Shown: positions 32,156 through 43,149, counted from the stretch's first letter. The stretch is 64,000 nt of DNA from Ascarosepion bandense (GCA_037127315.1 JBBBDQ010001156.1:1335001-1399000); one strand, 5' to 3'. Program-made: numbers and translations. Notes: generated by a model not told the origin, from the letters alone.

Positions 32156-33539
32156 TATCTATCTAGATACGGGCGTTAAATTTATAATAATATGCAGTAT
32201 CCAAAATAACCAATTATCATAGCGTTTGAACCTATTGATCTGCTTTACTTGGGACAGTTTCAGTAAGTCTGATAGCAACATACTTTGCTGAAATAAAGAA
32301 ACGAATTCGTAGCACAAGGTCAGGTAGGGAATGGACGTGAACCGCCCTTCACCAGCTTCTGTTGTTGAAAATGAAGTAAATATCAATAGAAAGAAACGTA
32401 TGCAAATATTCCTCAATTCTGTTTAATCTTAAAAGGACGGAAATACACAGGAAATGTAGAAATTCATGGATGCTGCGGTTTTTAATCTGCTTTTAAAGAA
32501 ACCATATTTCAAAGACGTATAGGATATAGGGAAATTGTAAATAGAATATGTGCCTGCTAGGTGTAGCTTTACCCAACAATGAAAGTTGCAAACAAAAACA
32601 AAAGATTAACATCAAAACTAGAGTTTTGTGCATAAACAGCTTCAACAGATAGAGATATGAATGTCATTTTTATAAGACACAATGGGTTACTGAGTGTGAC
32701 TGACAAATAATAAAGAGATGCCTTATTTAGGACGTTCTGAGGATGAAGAAAAACTATAACTGGAAATAATACCTCTGAAAGGGAGGTTTTGAAATGCGTG
32801 GAAACACTTCTTTTAATGCTGTTGTTTTCAGGTTCGCCCTGATCCAGGATAGTACCATCTGTTAGGCTTTCAGCTATGGGTAAATAGTTAAACCTAAACC
32901 TGGGGTCAAAGCATGAAAATATAAAAGCACATTACAAAAAATGAGCAGCAATACAATTTTTATAGTGAAAAATATATATAAATAAATATTTCCCTGCAAT
33001 AAATTAAAAAAAATATTGCCAATGCCCACAAGAAAATAAAATTTTAGTATAAAATGACACATAAGGAGAGTTGAGACGCCGTTCAACAAACCAAACCAAA
33101 TTATTCTGGAACGAGAATAATAAAAAGTAACAAGTTAAAAAAAACCGTTCGACATTGACATTTTTAAAGATCAAACTTGGCAGGAAAGCATGAAACTGTA
33201 AAAGAGTTACTCAAGTTAGCAAAGAAACTGTTAGCATTCAATTGGCTGTTAAATCAGACCAATGAGAATTTATCTTCCCGACCGCTGTTCTTGAAAGGAC
33301 TTCATAACTCGAAATAAATACTTGTCAACAATGGATTTCCAAATTATTTGGTTGACTACCACATTAGATTTTTCTTTCAAACTTTACCAAAAACAATAAA
33401 AACACGGATAAAACAATAACGTTTTTTTCTACAAAATTAAAATGCAGGACGAATCTTCATTTCGAAACATCACTCGAAAAAAAAAAAGACAGCTCCAGTT
33501 GATTTAAACAAAAAAAAATTACTCATCCATTATACAAAA
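32156..33539. other. Unassigned AT-rich sequence
   Basis: About 1.4 kb, no family match. Minus-strand frames at 32159-32416 and 32874-33089 have no motifs. Confidence 0.3.
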
Positions 33540-34520
33540 TTTAAAACGGCTAACCTCATCGTCAAAAAATAACATTTCACACGCAAGACCCAAATTACAA
33601 TCAACCAGTATTATCTACGAGTTTACATGTCCTTTGAAGAATCGTTCTTGAGCTACCCAATTTTTTAAATAATTATATCTGCCATATGACTAAAAAATGA
33701 CGGAAAGAGCCATCCTGCATCTATACAGACTAGAACTAAATTCGATCTCATTTAAACACACACGGAGACATACCAAACACTATTCGTAACATAATTATTG
33801 ACAGCACAAATATCATAGCATCACCCACATACAAAAAAGACTAAAAATAATGGAAGCATATCAATAATATCAACAACGAACACGCTAACAACGTGCCTAC
33901 CGTGTTCGGAACATAAAACATACAACTACTCTACAAAATTTTGTTCTCATTTTGATTGATATAGGTGTTATAACAGACACAACGTTTTGCCCAAGTACTC
34001 TTTGGTTACCGTTAGGTGTCCACAGAATGGCTAATGTGGATTATCTCATTGATTATTTCATGAGTTTGATCTTGGACTTGGTAGTGGCTAACCAAATTCT
34101 AACATGAAAGATCAGTTATTGATTTCACAGAATATTACGCAATAATCAACGAGTTAATCCACATTAGCCAATCTATGGACACCTGATGATGACCAGAGGG
34201 TACTTGGTCGAAACTTTGTGTCTATTATAACACCTATTTCAACCAAGATGAGGAAAAAATTACGAATTAATTCCAAGATCATTGAAAATTACTGATTTCA
34301 CAAGTAAATCCATATTCAACAAACATACATAACAATATATATATTCTGTTACACAGAAAATAAAATCCAACCTCGAAAATGGTTAATAGTATCACCGAAA
34401 GCGCTTGGATAAACGAGACATTTTTATATACTTTATTTCCTCAGAAGAAAAATGATCATAAAATGAAATGAAAAATTGTATAAAATTGTTGACCATAACT
34501 TGTTTGCCATTTTTAATGGC
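33540..34520 (+). pseudogene. Penelope-like element 3' part with nested foldback
   Basis: QSTSIIYEFTCPLKNR at about 33600-33650 is the start of the GIY-YIG-type endonuclease of PLEs. ATCTCATTTAAACACACACG and GACTAAAAATAATGGAAGCA match blocks of the copy at 4610-4740. The 3' UTR (CGAAAATGGTTAATAGTATC, GCCATTTTTAATGG) resumes at 34370. A foldback element sits between them. The frame is broken throughout. Confidence 0.7.
33955..34243. mobile_element. Foldback element with ~100 bp arms
   Basis: Left arm (33955-34055) and right arm (34138-34243) are inverted copies at roughly 80 percent by eye. Landmarks are ATAGGTGTTATAACAGACAC against GTGTCTATTATAACACCTAT, and TGGCTAATGTGGATTA against TAATCCACATTAGCCA. 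No coding capacity. It lies inside the PLE relic. Confidence 0.75.
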
Positions 34521-34526
34521 ACATAC

Positions 34527-34581
<55 letters not shown>
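34521..34581. repeat. (CATA)n and (TA)n
   Basis: Starts right after the PLE 3' end, as in the copy that ends at 6520. Confidence 0.95.
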
Positions 34582-34584
<3 letters not shown>

Positions 34585-34639
34585 TTTTCCTAAACATCTA
34601 CTGTTAAATATAAGAGACAATAAATATCTATTATGTTGA

Positions 34640-34800
34640 ATCAAGAGCCGTTCTAAACATCGTATTTTGGCTTTAATTTCAGGTGAAAATTCTCCAAAAT
34701 TTACATTTTTTATTAAATTAGTTCTAAGCTTTCGGCTGACATGAGCGATCTTTAAAAATGTTACAGGGACGTTAACATAAAAACATCCACTATCTACGAT
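34640..34800 (-). mobile_element. Penelope-like 3' UTR relic
   Basis: The minus strand contains GCTCATGTCAGCCGAAAGCT followed by TAGAACTAATTTAA. It corresponds to GGCTTATGTGAGCCGAAAGC at 6355-6375 of the PLE copy on the plus strand. Confidence 0.5.
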
Positions 34801-35104
34801 GATTTTATCGTGTGTTGACAGAAAACTTTGCTAAGCAACGACAACTGTCGCCAAATAGCAAACGCAGCTCGTAAATTTGTAATGCGGTTCTAGGACGTCA
34901 CATCGCACGAGAGCCCGAAATGTCAACTGAACCATATATTTAAATGCAATATAATGTGATTTAAACCTGATTTTATTTTTTGATTCAGATTTAAACCTGA
35001 TTTTATTAAGTGTGGGTTGTTTTAATTTAATGTAGATGGCCTCCAATCTTCTATTTAGTGTGTGTATGAGTGAGTATTGTTGTATTGTTGACTAAAGTCT
35101 AATA
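34801..35104. other. Unassigned sequence
   Basis: ATTTAAACCTGATTTTATT is directly duplicated at about 34960-35010. Nothing else seen. Confidence 0.3.
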
Positions 35105-35813
35105 TATATAGCAGGATAGCCCGGCGTTGCTCGGGTGTAATGAAAGCTTTAAAACTATTCCATGGTTCTGGATCTCAGACTCTTTGGACGTTGGCACGAA
35201 GACTAAAAAGCAATAGTGGTTTCTAGTTAAAACAAAACCGTAGACTGAAAGAAAAATGAATGGATGTAAGTCAAATTTTGATTTCCTGGTATCGACATCA
35301 AATAAGATTTTTTTCGTCGTAAACGGGATTTTGAAGGCTAAATAAGTCCTCTGAGTAAATGGTATCATGGCTGAGACTAAGAACTACAATTATACCTACT
35401 TAGAGCCAAACCCGAAGTAAAAACTAAAATAAAAGGGCTGAAAATTTACAGACACACAGGCAGATATACAGACATGCACACAAACATCTTGCCTTTTATA
35501 TATATTATCGATTTTCTGCACTATTGTAAGAACTGCAACCTTGAAACTTCTGAATATCGTTTCTTATGTCTTTGTCTATGAGTGTATGGAATTTGATTAA
35601 AATCAGGCCACTCCTTCTGTAACCCGATTTATTTGATTATCGCTTTTCGATATTTATCGGGGTACTTCGACACAAAACCTAGCTAAGAACACTCACAGAC
35701 GCTTACAAACTGTGTAAATTTTCAAGAAAATCGGTTCAGCTGTTTTGGAGTCTTTAGGTAACGGATACACACACACACAGACAAACACACAGACAAAGTT
35801 CCATGTATAAATA

Positions 35814-35818
<5 letters not shown>
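35105..35818 (-). mobile_element. Helitron-like non-autonomous element
   Basis: Minus-strand 3' end: ACCCGAGCAACGCCGGGCTA then TCCTGCTAT, a short GC hairpin close to a CTA-type terminus. Internal landmarks shared with 57525-58266 are GCCAAAAGAGTCTGAG-like, ATCGGTTCAGCTGTTTTGGA on the plus strand, and GGCAAGATGTTTGTGTG. No Rep/helicase frame is present. The assignment rests on terminus style and copy structure only. Confidence 0.5.

Positions 35819-35878
<60 letters not shown>
35819..35878. repeat. (TA)n
   Basis: 60 bp of pure TA next to the Helitron-like 5' side. Confidence 0.95.
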
Positions 35879-35881
<3 letters not shown>

Positions 35882-36031
35882 TATGAACCAGTTATTGTGT
35901 CAGAGTTAAATTAGACCAATAAACAGTTGTATTAAAGATACATATTTAAAGAAAAGTATACATGTAACATTTAGAGCTTTTAAATTATGAATATCAGTCG
36001 ATTTCCTCATCCAAATAATTCATCTATTACA

Positions 36032-36082
<51 letters not shown>

Positions 36083-36100
36083 CACTAACACTAACACGCA
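36032..36100. repeat. (CA)n and (CTAACA)n
   Basis: CA dinucleotides to 36079, then three CTAACA-type units. Confidence 0.9.
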
Positions 36101-36177
36101 CACATATATATGTGCAATTTTAAACGGTGTTCTTAGTAGAGTAAGCACTCCGTTTATATATTAAGCACTATATTTAT

Positions 36178-36290
36178 TTACGAATGGGCATGGGGCCATC
36201 AAAAATGATGGCAAAATGATGTACCTACTATTGAGTTTCTTACATTAAGACATTAAAAAAACAAAATAACCCAGACCTCTGATAGTGACA
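36178..36290 (+). repeat. Dispersed repeat R1, copy 2
   Basis: Shares GATGTACCTACTA and ATTAAGACAT blocks with 2743-2940. Directly precedes (TA)n and the second-lineage hammerhead. Confidence 0.6.
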
Positions 36291-36293
36291 GGA

Positions 36294-36307
36294 AATATAT
36301 ATATATA

Positions 36308-36353
<46 letters not shown>
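36294..36353. repeat. (TA)n
   Basis: TA tract with one GTG interruption. Confidence 0.95.
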
Positions 36354-36357
<4 letters not shown>

Positions 36358-36377
36358 GTCCAGAAGCAAGTGGATAT

Positions 36378-36430
36378 GTCTAGCCACACTGATGAGCTGT
36401 GATACAGCGAAACGGGCTTGTATGTGGATA
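36378..36430 (+). ncRNA. Hammerhead ribozyme, second lineage
   Basis: Stem I is CCACA (36384-36388) with TGTGG (36423-36427), fully paired. CTGATGA is at 36389-36395, stem II GCTGTGATACAGC at 36396-36408, GAAA at 36409-36412. CGGGCTTG follows as a self-complementary stem III with wobbles. The cleavage triplet is GTA, allowed by the NUH rule. Compared with the 5.2 kb copies both strands of stem I changed together, which supports the structure. Confidence 0.8.
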
Positions 36431-36489
36431 TATATATACATATATATATAGATGAATATGGAACGAAGAAAATGTGTGCAAAGTTCAAA

Positions 36490-37330
36490 ATATTAATTTT
36501 AAACGGTGTTCAATATAAAAATAGAGCAATGAATTGTATGATGAAATTCTTAGAGATAGCGGTTATTAATCTTTTGAGATCAAATTTTTGAAAGAATATC
36601 GTGGGTCCAGAAAGAAAAATAGAAACAGAAAAATTATAAAGTATAGTCCTTCACTATTTAATCAGTTAGTTAATTATAAACTGGTAGTTAAGTTTCTCAA
36701 ATTAATTGATAAACATTTTTCAAAAAAATAACTCTTTAAGCAAAGTTTTTCAATAGAAATGCGCAAAAACTCAGCTATAGTTGATTTAACAAATTAGAAA
36801 AATAATTAAATTACATAATAATAAAATACTGAAATTATACAACAATAACAATTGTAATTCTACTATTCATTTTAATTTGCCACATAGTATAAAAAATTGT
36901 AATTGTACAAACCCTAACCATTGCCCCTTATCTAATAACTGTTTAACTAAATCCCTGGTCTACATGTGCTCTATTTCATCTGTAGAAAATCCTAGTTTTA
37001 GTAAAGTATATATTGGTAATACAATGAACTTTTTAAAAGAACGTTTTTACAATCCCCTTTCAATTTTACTAATAAGGACAAACAAAATATGACATTACTT
37101 TCTATATATCTTTGGATCCTAAAAGAAGAAAATAAAACAAATAAAATGAAATGGAAAATTCGCAAACAAGCTAGAATATCTAGATCGGTAAATAAACCAT
37201 GTTTGCTTTGTCTACAAGAAAAAAATGGAAATTGTTAAATACACGAAAAGTGGCATACAATGAATCAGAGGCATGAAATTACACTGTATTGCCTACATAT
37301 TAAAACATTAACCTTACAATTCTGCTAGAA
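36490..37330 (+). pseudogene. Penelope-like GIY-YIG endonuclease relic
   Basis: The frame at 36841-37080 reads NCNCTNPNHCPLSNNCLTKS, LVYMCSISS, then KVYIGNTMNFLKERFYN. Cysteines of the linker precede a VYIG block, the second half of the GIY-YIG motif. A shifted frame goes on with SIYLWILKEENKTNKMKWKI and NKPCLLCLQEK (to about 37230). This order is typical of the endonuclease end of PLE polyproteins. The RT part is missing. ATTTTAAACGGTGTTC at 36496 recurs at 36117, and a similar ACGGTGTTCAA lies just before the PLE at 5590. Confidence 0.75.
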
Positions 37331-38660
37331 TTATGAAGTCTAATGTTTGAAGCATCAGCAATTATAAACGTTTTACAGTATTAAGCTTACTATCTCGATA
37401 ATTTAGTTTAACTATACGATTTTTCTTTTTATATTATTTCATCTTTATTTTCTATTAAAAATTCTGATCTACTTACTGCTTTAAATTTAATTATAATTTT
37501 AATGTCAATTTTCTTTATTTATTTCATATATATTTTAATTTTTAATTTTATTTTTATTTAATTTAATTTTTAATTTTAATTTTTTAAATTTTAATTTTAA
37601 ATTTAAATTTTATTTTTAAATTTTATTTTTAAATTTTAATTCTTATTTATTATTTGTAAAAAAATATTTAATTTCTCGAGTTTGTTATATAAGCCCTAAT
37701 GGAGAGGTAGCTTAGTTTAAGACAGGTTCCTTATTTATTTTGTCGGGTACTTCTTATATTGGGATTTATGGGTTTTTTTAGGAAGGGTAGACATTTTTTG
37801 TTTATTTTACTGCTATCTATGTGTGATTGGAGTGGCGCCGCTGTTAATGAAAACGATGTGAGTGAATGTGGGTTTATAAGAATCACCTAAACTAAACTAA
37901 ACGAAAAAGTGACCTGTCCAAAACTGAGCTATCCCACACCCTTCTCCTAAACAAAAGCGGTATCTCTATGACTAAAAACTGACGACTCGATCATACTAAA
38001 ACGCCCAACCCCAATTTTTTTGTAAAAATTCCAGACTATTAATATTGGGGGATTTTTCTGTTTTTTTTTCTCGAGGTTTATCTCAGCTTTTCAAGAGAAA
38101 ATCAGGTCAACATAGATTATAAGAGTAAAAGGAGATAGACTTAAAATAACATAAGAGCCAGTGATGATAATAAGTTGAAATCCACTAAACTTACTCAATA
38201 AACGTGGCAAAGCAACTTCCATTTGTCATTATCGTCTAAAACATACCCCAAAATATAGTTAATTTTAAAAATATATTAAAATATTTTACTTTATTGTAAG
38301 TTTTTAAATATAGTTTCATACTTAAAATTTAAAACTGAGTTTTGAAAATATAGTTAATTTTTAATATAGTCAATATATAGTTATATATATTCATTTTTTG
38401 CCCGAAAATATAATTAATGTTTCTAATATAATAAAACTAGTCAGTCTAACGGATATATCGCCCACTAAGTCGTATACATATGTTTGACAAGCAGTGTATT
38501 TAAAAAAAAATCAATCTGTCTGTTGTCTACTATGAGTTGAATAACTTAACAAAAATCTAGGATCCGTTTCACAATGACAAGCGATAAATTTTCCAACTTG
38601 CAACATAAGTATCGCAATTCATGTCTTTCACAAAAATGATCATCCGACAAATGTAATTTC
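37331..38660. other. AT-rich sequence, possible PLE 3' flank
   Basis: TTTAATTTT-rich block at 37480-37660, and TATAGTTAATTTTAA-type local repeats at 38250-38420. Nothing coding. Confidence 0.3.
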
Positions 38661-38674
38661 TTAAGTTTTATTTG

Positions 38675-38676
<2 letters not shown>

Positions 38677-38717
<41 letters not shown>
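38677..38717. repeat. (TA)n
   Basis: Pure TA tract. Confidence 0.95.
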
Positions 38718-38720
<3 letters not shown>

Positions 38721-38876
38721 TCTTCATTACACAACGTCATTATTATGCCAAAATATAAAATGATAAACCATTGTTAAAGAGCAAACTTGCGGTAAGATCA
38801 TTCATAACTGTTAGGAAATAAACTGAGCGGACGCTACCTCTGTATTTTTCTCTTTGCATGAGCGGTGATAGGAATG

Positions 38877-38879
<3 letters not shown>

Positions 38880-38920
<41 letters not shown>
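38880..38920. repeat. (TA)n
   Basis: Pure TA tract abutting a retrozyme copy. Confidence 0.95.
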
Positions 38921-38923
<3 letters not shown>

Positions 38924-39102
38924 AGCTCATCTATATGTATCACAGCTCATCAGTACGGTTAGACAGCCGACTGATTTTTACCCAGGATTGGAAACCCAAC
39001 CGAATTGACGTCAGTCGGCGATTCTACCTCTCAGCTATGGGCGCCCGGTAGAAGGAGGCAGACTTTGAGAGATAGAATCGTACTATAGTCATCCGCAGAC
39101 AG
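38921..39102 (-). mobile_element. Retrozyme-like copy, hammerhead truncated
   Basis: On the minus strand it begins CTGTCTGCGGATGACT (sequence across the upstream cleavage site), then AGTCTGCCTCCTTCTACCGG, GCCCATAGCTGAGAGGTAGA, GGGTTTCCAATCCTGGG and GTCTAACCGTACTGATGAGC. It stops in stem II before GAAA, where a TA tract starts. One HHR half lies at each end. Confidence 0.75.
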
Positions 39103-39109
39103 AAACAGA

Positions 39110-39620
39110 GAGGATAATTAAAAAATAACTCAAGGAAACAGATGATGAAGACACACATTGCATTTAAATTTTTCGAAATGGAAAGCAACAAGTTGAAAGA
39201 TAAGCCCACAAGCAAAAGGTGTAAGTGAAAGAAATCCATTAGCATAGAACTATCGATTTCAACAAAGAAATTATGAAACCTGACAACCAATCTTGTACTG
39301 CACCTAAATTCGTGGAGCCGATGTAGGAATGTGAAAAGCTCATTAGAACAATTACATGCCAAGTTAGGTCGGTTGACATTGTGGATTCCTATTGCATCTA
39401 ACCGATTCCATTGCAAAATTTTGAGATTTTGTTGCCAATCTAGTGCTCTTTCAAAATCCATAACGTCAAATCATAGAGGAAATTTCTTTAGAGCAATTAC
39501 CATGAATGTATTTATTGAAAAGACGCAGCTTGGCATCAAATTCGTTCAGTAATATCTTTCTCCGACCAGTTATTTAAAATGGCTTCGAGTTAATGACTGA
39601 TGTTCTTAGTAATAATTATA
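39110..39620 (-). pseudogene. LINE-A copy, strongly decayed
   Basis: Plus-strand landmarks in LINE-A reverse order: CATTGCATTTAAATTTTTCG, GACAACCAATCTTGTACTGC, TTGCCAATCTAGTGCTC and ATTTATTGAAAAGACGCAGC (the FYKYF block). Many frameshifts. Confidence 0.5.
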
Positions 39621-40454
39621 CTCCTAAAATATTGCCTATTTTTCTTGTGATTCATAAGATGGATTCTGTTTTGAATATATTTCCCATTCAATGTATTTAC
39701 CGCAAAAGATATCAACTTTATTAGAAATTACTTTTGAATTAGTAAAATGTTTAAGCAAAAACTTTGAAAATTAAACATTTCTGCACATTTTTGTCAGAGA
39801 ATATTTTAAAAGTCAATGCCCAAGAATTGTTAGGAGTTATGATCTTAATTTTTGATCTCACTGCTTGTCATATCGATTTTTCTTAAGTTAAATCCTTAAC
39901 ATAGATCTTAGCACTCGTCAAAGACATGACAGCATTTCTATGATGATCATCTGAAGCATACTATGGGAAAAGACAGTAACTATCTGCGTAAAGCTAACAA
40001 CATATCACCCATTCTGGTGTCAAATTATTTTGCTCTTTTTTCTCAACAAAAACGACGTAGAAATATAAATGATAAATACTGAAGACCCAAGAATTGGCTA
40101 ATCGATCTCTAATTGAGTTCAGTGACCAGGGATAACCTCTGTGCATGAATGTTCCATGCAAATATTGGACTACTCACACCTACCGAAATCATAAACAAAT
40201 TAACTGAGAACAGAATAATTGCTTTGCTTGAAAAGTATTTTTCCCATGTGAAAGCAATGGTTTACCAACACACAAATTTCAGATTTTTTAATTGTTTTGA
40301 AAATTTGCAGCAGTAACTTCACTTATGTAACTGTAATTTGTAAATTAGTAATCCGATTGAGCCCACATTTTTTCACGTGCCCTTTGAAGGTTAGCACTTC
40401 ATAAAAATCATATGTTTGTTTTTTTTTTGTTTTTTTTTTTTATTCGTGGCGCCA
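39621..40454. other. Unassigned AT-rich sequence
   Basis: No family match. Oligo-T run at about 40415-40441. Confidence 0.3.
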
Positions 40455-40830
40455 TTTATATGTCTTGGCCCGGAGCGGAAAGTACAAAACTGGGATCCGA
40501 AAACAAATTTCGTTAGCAAAGGATGCATTCCAGAAGCTGAGTAGAGTATTGAGAGACAGGAAAATTTCACTAGAAACAGAAAACTTAATTGTTATGTGAT
40601 GTCTGTTCTTCAATATAGAACCGAATGCTTGGCCTGTTCCTCAAAGATGGAGGAGAAACTTCAAGCAACCAAAATGTGGTTCTACGGAAGGATGCTTTGG
40701 ATATCATGGACGGAGCAGCGAGAGAATGGAAACGAAAATTAATCTAATACGTAACATCAATAACTCAAGTTCCTGGGAATATAATGAGGAAAGAAGTCTT
40801 GAAGAATCTGAAACACATAGGTCAAATAAA
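40455..40830 (+). pseudogene. LINE-B relic
   Basis: Plus-strand landmarks: GCAAAGGATGCATTCCAGAA, GACAGGAAAATTTCACTAGA, CAAAATGTGGTTCTACGGAAGG and CAAGTTCCTGGGAATATAATG, all reverse complements of blocks in 8925-9500. Frames are interrupted repeatedly. It joins LINE-A directly at about 40835. Confidence 0.65.
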
Positions 40831-41011
40831 GGAACTTGCTTCCCCGACAGCTACAATCTCCAGGAATTTAAATGTAAGGTCAATAGACACCTCTTATCAC
40901 ACTAACTGGCACCCATTCTCCCAAACTCATTTCCCATCTACTCCACAACCATTCTCGGTATTCTCATCCGTATTTTACCCTCTTCCTGACATTTCCTATA
41001 ACTAACCTCTA

Positions 41012-41290
41012 TAGTCTACGGCTATATCGGTTTGAATACACTGGTTCCCGTCCGATCACCGAAGTTATGCCACATCGAGCCTGGTCAATACTTAAATGGG
41101 TGACCAATTGAGAATACCAGGTGCTGTAAACGTAAAGGACCAAGAATGGTCCACCGGTCCTCCAGGTTTGGGGGTTGGGTGCAGGGCTAACAACCTTACC
41201 CCGTAAAAACAGTTTGTTACAGAAACAGCAACAAAAAGCTGCTGCTCTGTGCACCATCTGGGTGTGATGGTTAAATGATGATGATGAAAC
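41012..41290 (+). mobile_element. 5S rRNA-derived SINE
   Basis: 41014-41132 is a 5S rRNA-like head. The following 150 bp (CAAGAATGGTCCACCGGTCC, GGGTGCAGGGCTAACAACCT, ACAGAAACAGCAACAAAAAG) is not rRNA and ends near GATGATGATGA. A 5S head with an unrelated body is the SINE3-type architecture known in some animals. The flanks are one LINE-A 3' UTR, so the element moved as a unit. Confidence 0.75.
41014..41132 (+). pseudogene. 5S rRNA-like head
   Basis: About 119 nt from GTCTACGGCTATATC to CCAGGTGCTGTAAACG. It includes the highly conserved GTCCGATCACCGAAGTTA, CGAGCCTGGT, AGTACTT-like and TGGGTGACC blocks. Substitutions such as GTTATGCCACATCGAG show it is diverged, so it is unlikely to be a functional 5S gene. 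The internal control region is largely recognisable. Confidence 0.85.
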
Positions 41291-41371
41291 CCTCTTTCTC
41301 ATCACTTTTCCGTATGTAAACCCCTGTGCAATAGTGGCAGTGGAATGCCTTGCGTGGGGTGAAATGATTAA

Positions 41372-41700
41372 AAAAAAGGGGAAAACAAGGGAAAGCAACG
41401 CGTTACATACTTGATGGGCTTGAGGAAATCGAAAGTAGAGCGGGGTTTGGGGGAGGTAACAGGAGAAAATGTGTTACGATCCACTCTATATAGAGAGATA
41501 TAGAATTCCATGATCGCCTACTCCTTGAAGAAACACAGCACATAAAAGAAAGACGTAGAACTGGAATTAAAGTTTTAAATAATTTCTCCACGGGCAAACC
41601 AATGAAACCAAGAATAATCAATGGGTTAATGATTGTGAGAAAATGTCATAAAAAAGAAAAAACAAACAGTGATAAGAATATAAAGCAATAAACAAAATAT
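41372..41700. other. Unassigned sequence
   Basis: No recognised feature. Confidence 0.3.
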
Positions 41701-41701
41701 C

Positions 41702-42520
41702 AGTTAGTTAAATGTCATAAGTGAGACACGCATTGGGCGATCATGTCTCGAAATAGACATGAATGACTGGGCAGAAGAATATCCCGCAGTAGGTTGACAT
41801 TGCTTTCTGCAGTATACTGGTGGCCAGCCAAGGCTATAGAACCCACTCTGTACTGGACAGATAAGAGATAGATTATATTACATTATTATATTAAGTATTA
41901 GTGGGGGATCAGTTTATTACTTCTTAACAATAGAAAACTGATCCCCCACTTTATGCCCAGTACAAATTTTAATTATATTTCCAACTATTTCAGTTAAGTG
42001 CCATACGTGATACACACTTGGGTGATCATCTCTCGAAAGAGACATGACTGACTGGGCAGAAGATTATCCCGCAGTAGGTTGACATTGCTTTCTGCAGTAG
42101 ACTGGTTGCCAGCCAAGGCTATGGAACCAAATCTGTCCTATTATTGAACTCATGACTAGAGGGGGAAGAGATATATTATGTTATTAAGTAGTAATTAGTA
42201 AGAGATCAGTTTATTACTTCTTAACAATAGAAAACCAATCCCCCACTTTATGACCAATAGAAGCCTTAATCTTGATTCCAACTATTATATTCAGTCAGTC
42301 AGTTAAGTGTCATACGTGATACACGCATTGGGCGATCATGTCTCGAAATAGACATGAATGACTGGGCAGAAGAATATCCCGCAGTAGGTTGCCATTGCTT
42401 TCTGCGGTAGACTGGTTGCCAGCCAAGGCTATAGAATCTAATCTGTCCTGTTATTTAACCCATAACTGGAGAGAAGAGACGGATTAATACTTTATCCAAG
42501 GGTATTTTTGCGTACCAGTC
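41702..42520 (-). mobile_element. Array of three SINE-1 partial copies
   Basis: SINE-1 3' segments start at 41702, 41993 and 42297. The first two end near the AACCCA or AACCAAATCTGT block. Each is followed by a ~130 bp spacer containing ATCAGTTTATTACTTCTTAA. The third continues further into the body, to about 42515. A period of about 290-305 bp suggests tandem duplication of a SINE-plus-spacer unit. Confidence 0.8.
41900..41950. repeat. 16 bp perfect hairpin
   Basis: AGTGGGGGATCAGTTT (41900-41915) and AAACTGATCCCCCACT (41935-41950) flank a 19-base loop. The copy near 42200-42250 keeps only part of the left arm, so its stem is broken. Confidence 0.85.
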
Positions 42521-42654
42521 GCAAATACACTTAAGATTTTGAGTATCAAATTTGATAGGGAATCAAGATACCGAAAGAGAACCGAGAGGCAAGAGAAAAG
42601 AAAAGTGTTAGAAAACAGCTTACTGTTATATCAAGCTATTATAACTTTAAAACG

Positions 42655-42968
42655 TCTTTTGAACAGGTGAAGAGGCTCATCCCTTTTTTCCTGTTTAGGA
42701 TGTGGTTCCTGGCTTTCTTTCTTTTTCCAATTTTCTTTCCCATTTTTTTTTCTCTTTTTTTTTTGTTCTCAATTGAAATAGATAGACTTAACTATCGCCC
42801 GGTTCACACTCCACCACGTCTTTTGAACAGGTGAAGAGGCTCATCCCTTGTTTCCTGTTCAGGATGTGGTTCCCGGCTTTCTCTTTTCCAAACATTTTAC
42901 TCTTCAGTAGCCCCATGCGCATCAGAGGCGTCACCGCCTTGCTTGGGGTGATATGATTAAAAAAAAAT
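42655..42968 (+). mobile_element. SINE-2, one and a half monomers
   Basis: Plus-strand copy: a partial body (AACAGGTGAAGAGGCTCATC, GGATGTGGTTCCTGGC), a T-rich linker, then a full body beginning ATAGATAGACTTAACTATCG. It ends with the LINE-A-type tail GCGTCACCGCCTTGCTTGGG and oligo-A at 42959-42967. Confidence 0.8.
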
Positions 42969-42984
42969 CCTTATCGCTGATCAA

Positions 42985-43140
42985 TAATATCTAAAGTCTA
43001 ATTACCAAACTAGAAATTTCGTCGGAACAATTACCGTAAATATTTATAGAAAATGCACATTTTGCCGATCGTAAAATAACTGAAGCAGAGACGCCAGACC
43101 AGACATAATAACATTTCGGATTCCTTGACTTTAATCAATC
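42985..43140 (-). pseudogene. LINE-A fragment
   Basis: TAAATATTTATAGAAAATGC and GACCAGACATAATAACATTT match the FYKYF and HIWSGAP regions on the minus strand. Short and decayed. Confidence 0.5.
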
Positions 43141-43149
43141 ATATACAAA

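Larger units (their letters stand above)
40831..41366 (+). pseudogene. LINE-A 3' end split by a 5S-headed SINE
   Basis: 40835-41008 holds CTTCCCCGACAGCTACAATC, GGTCAATAGACACCTCTTAT and CTGACATTTCCTATAACTAA. The tail GTGGCAGTGGAATGCCTTGC resumes at 41330 and ends in oligo-A at 41371. The middle is an inserted 5S rRNA-derived element. Confidence 0.75.

Noticed and set aside
41014..41132. Functional 5S rRNA gene
   Set aside because: Multiple substitutions in conserved sites, and it is nested in a LINE with an attached SINE body.
41009..41398. 129-codon minus-strand frame
   Set aside because: Antisense to the 5S-derived SINE and a LINE tail.
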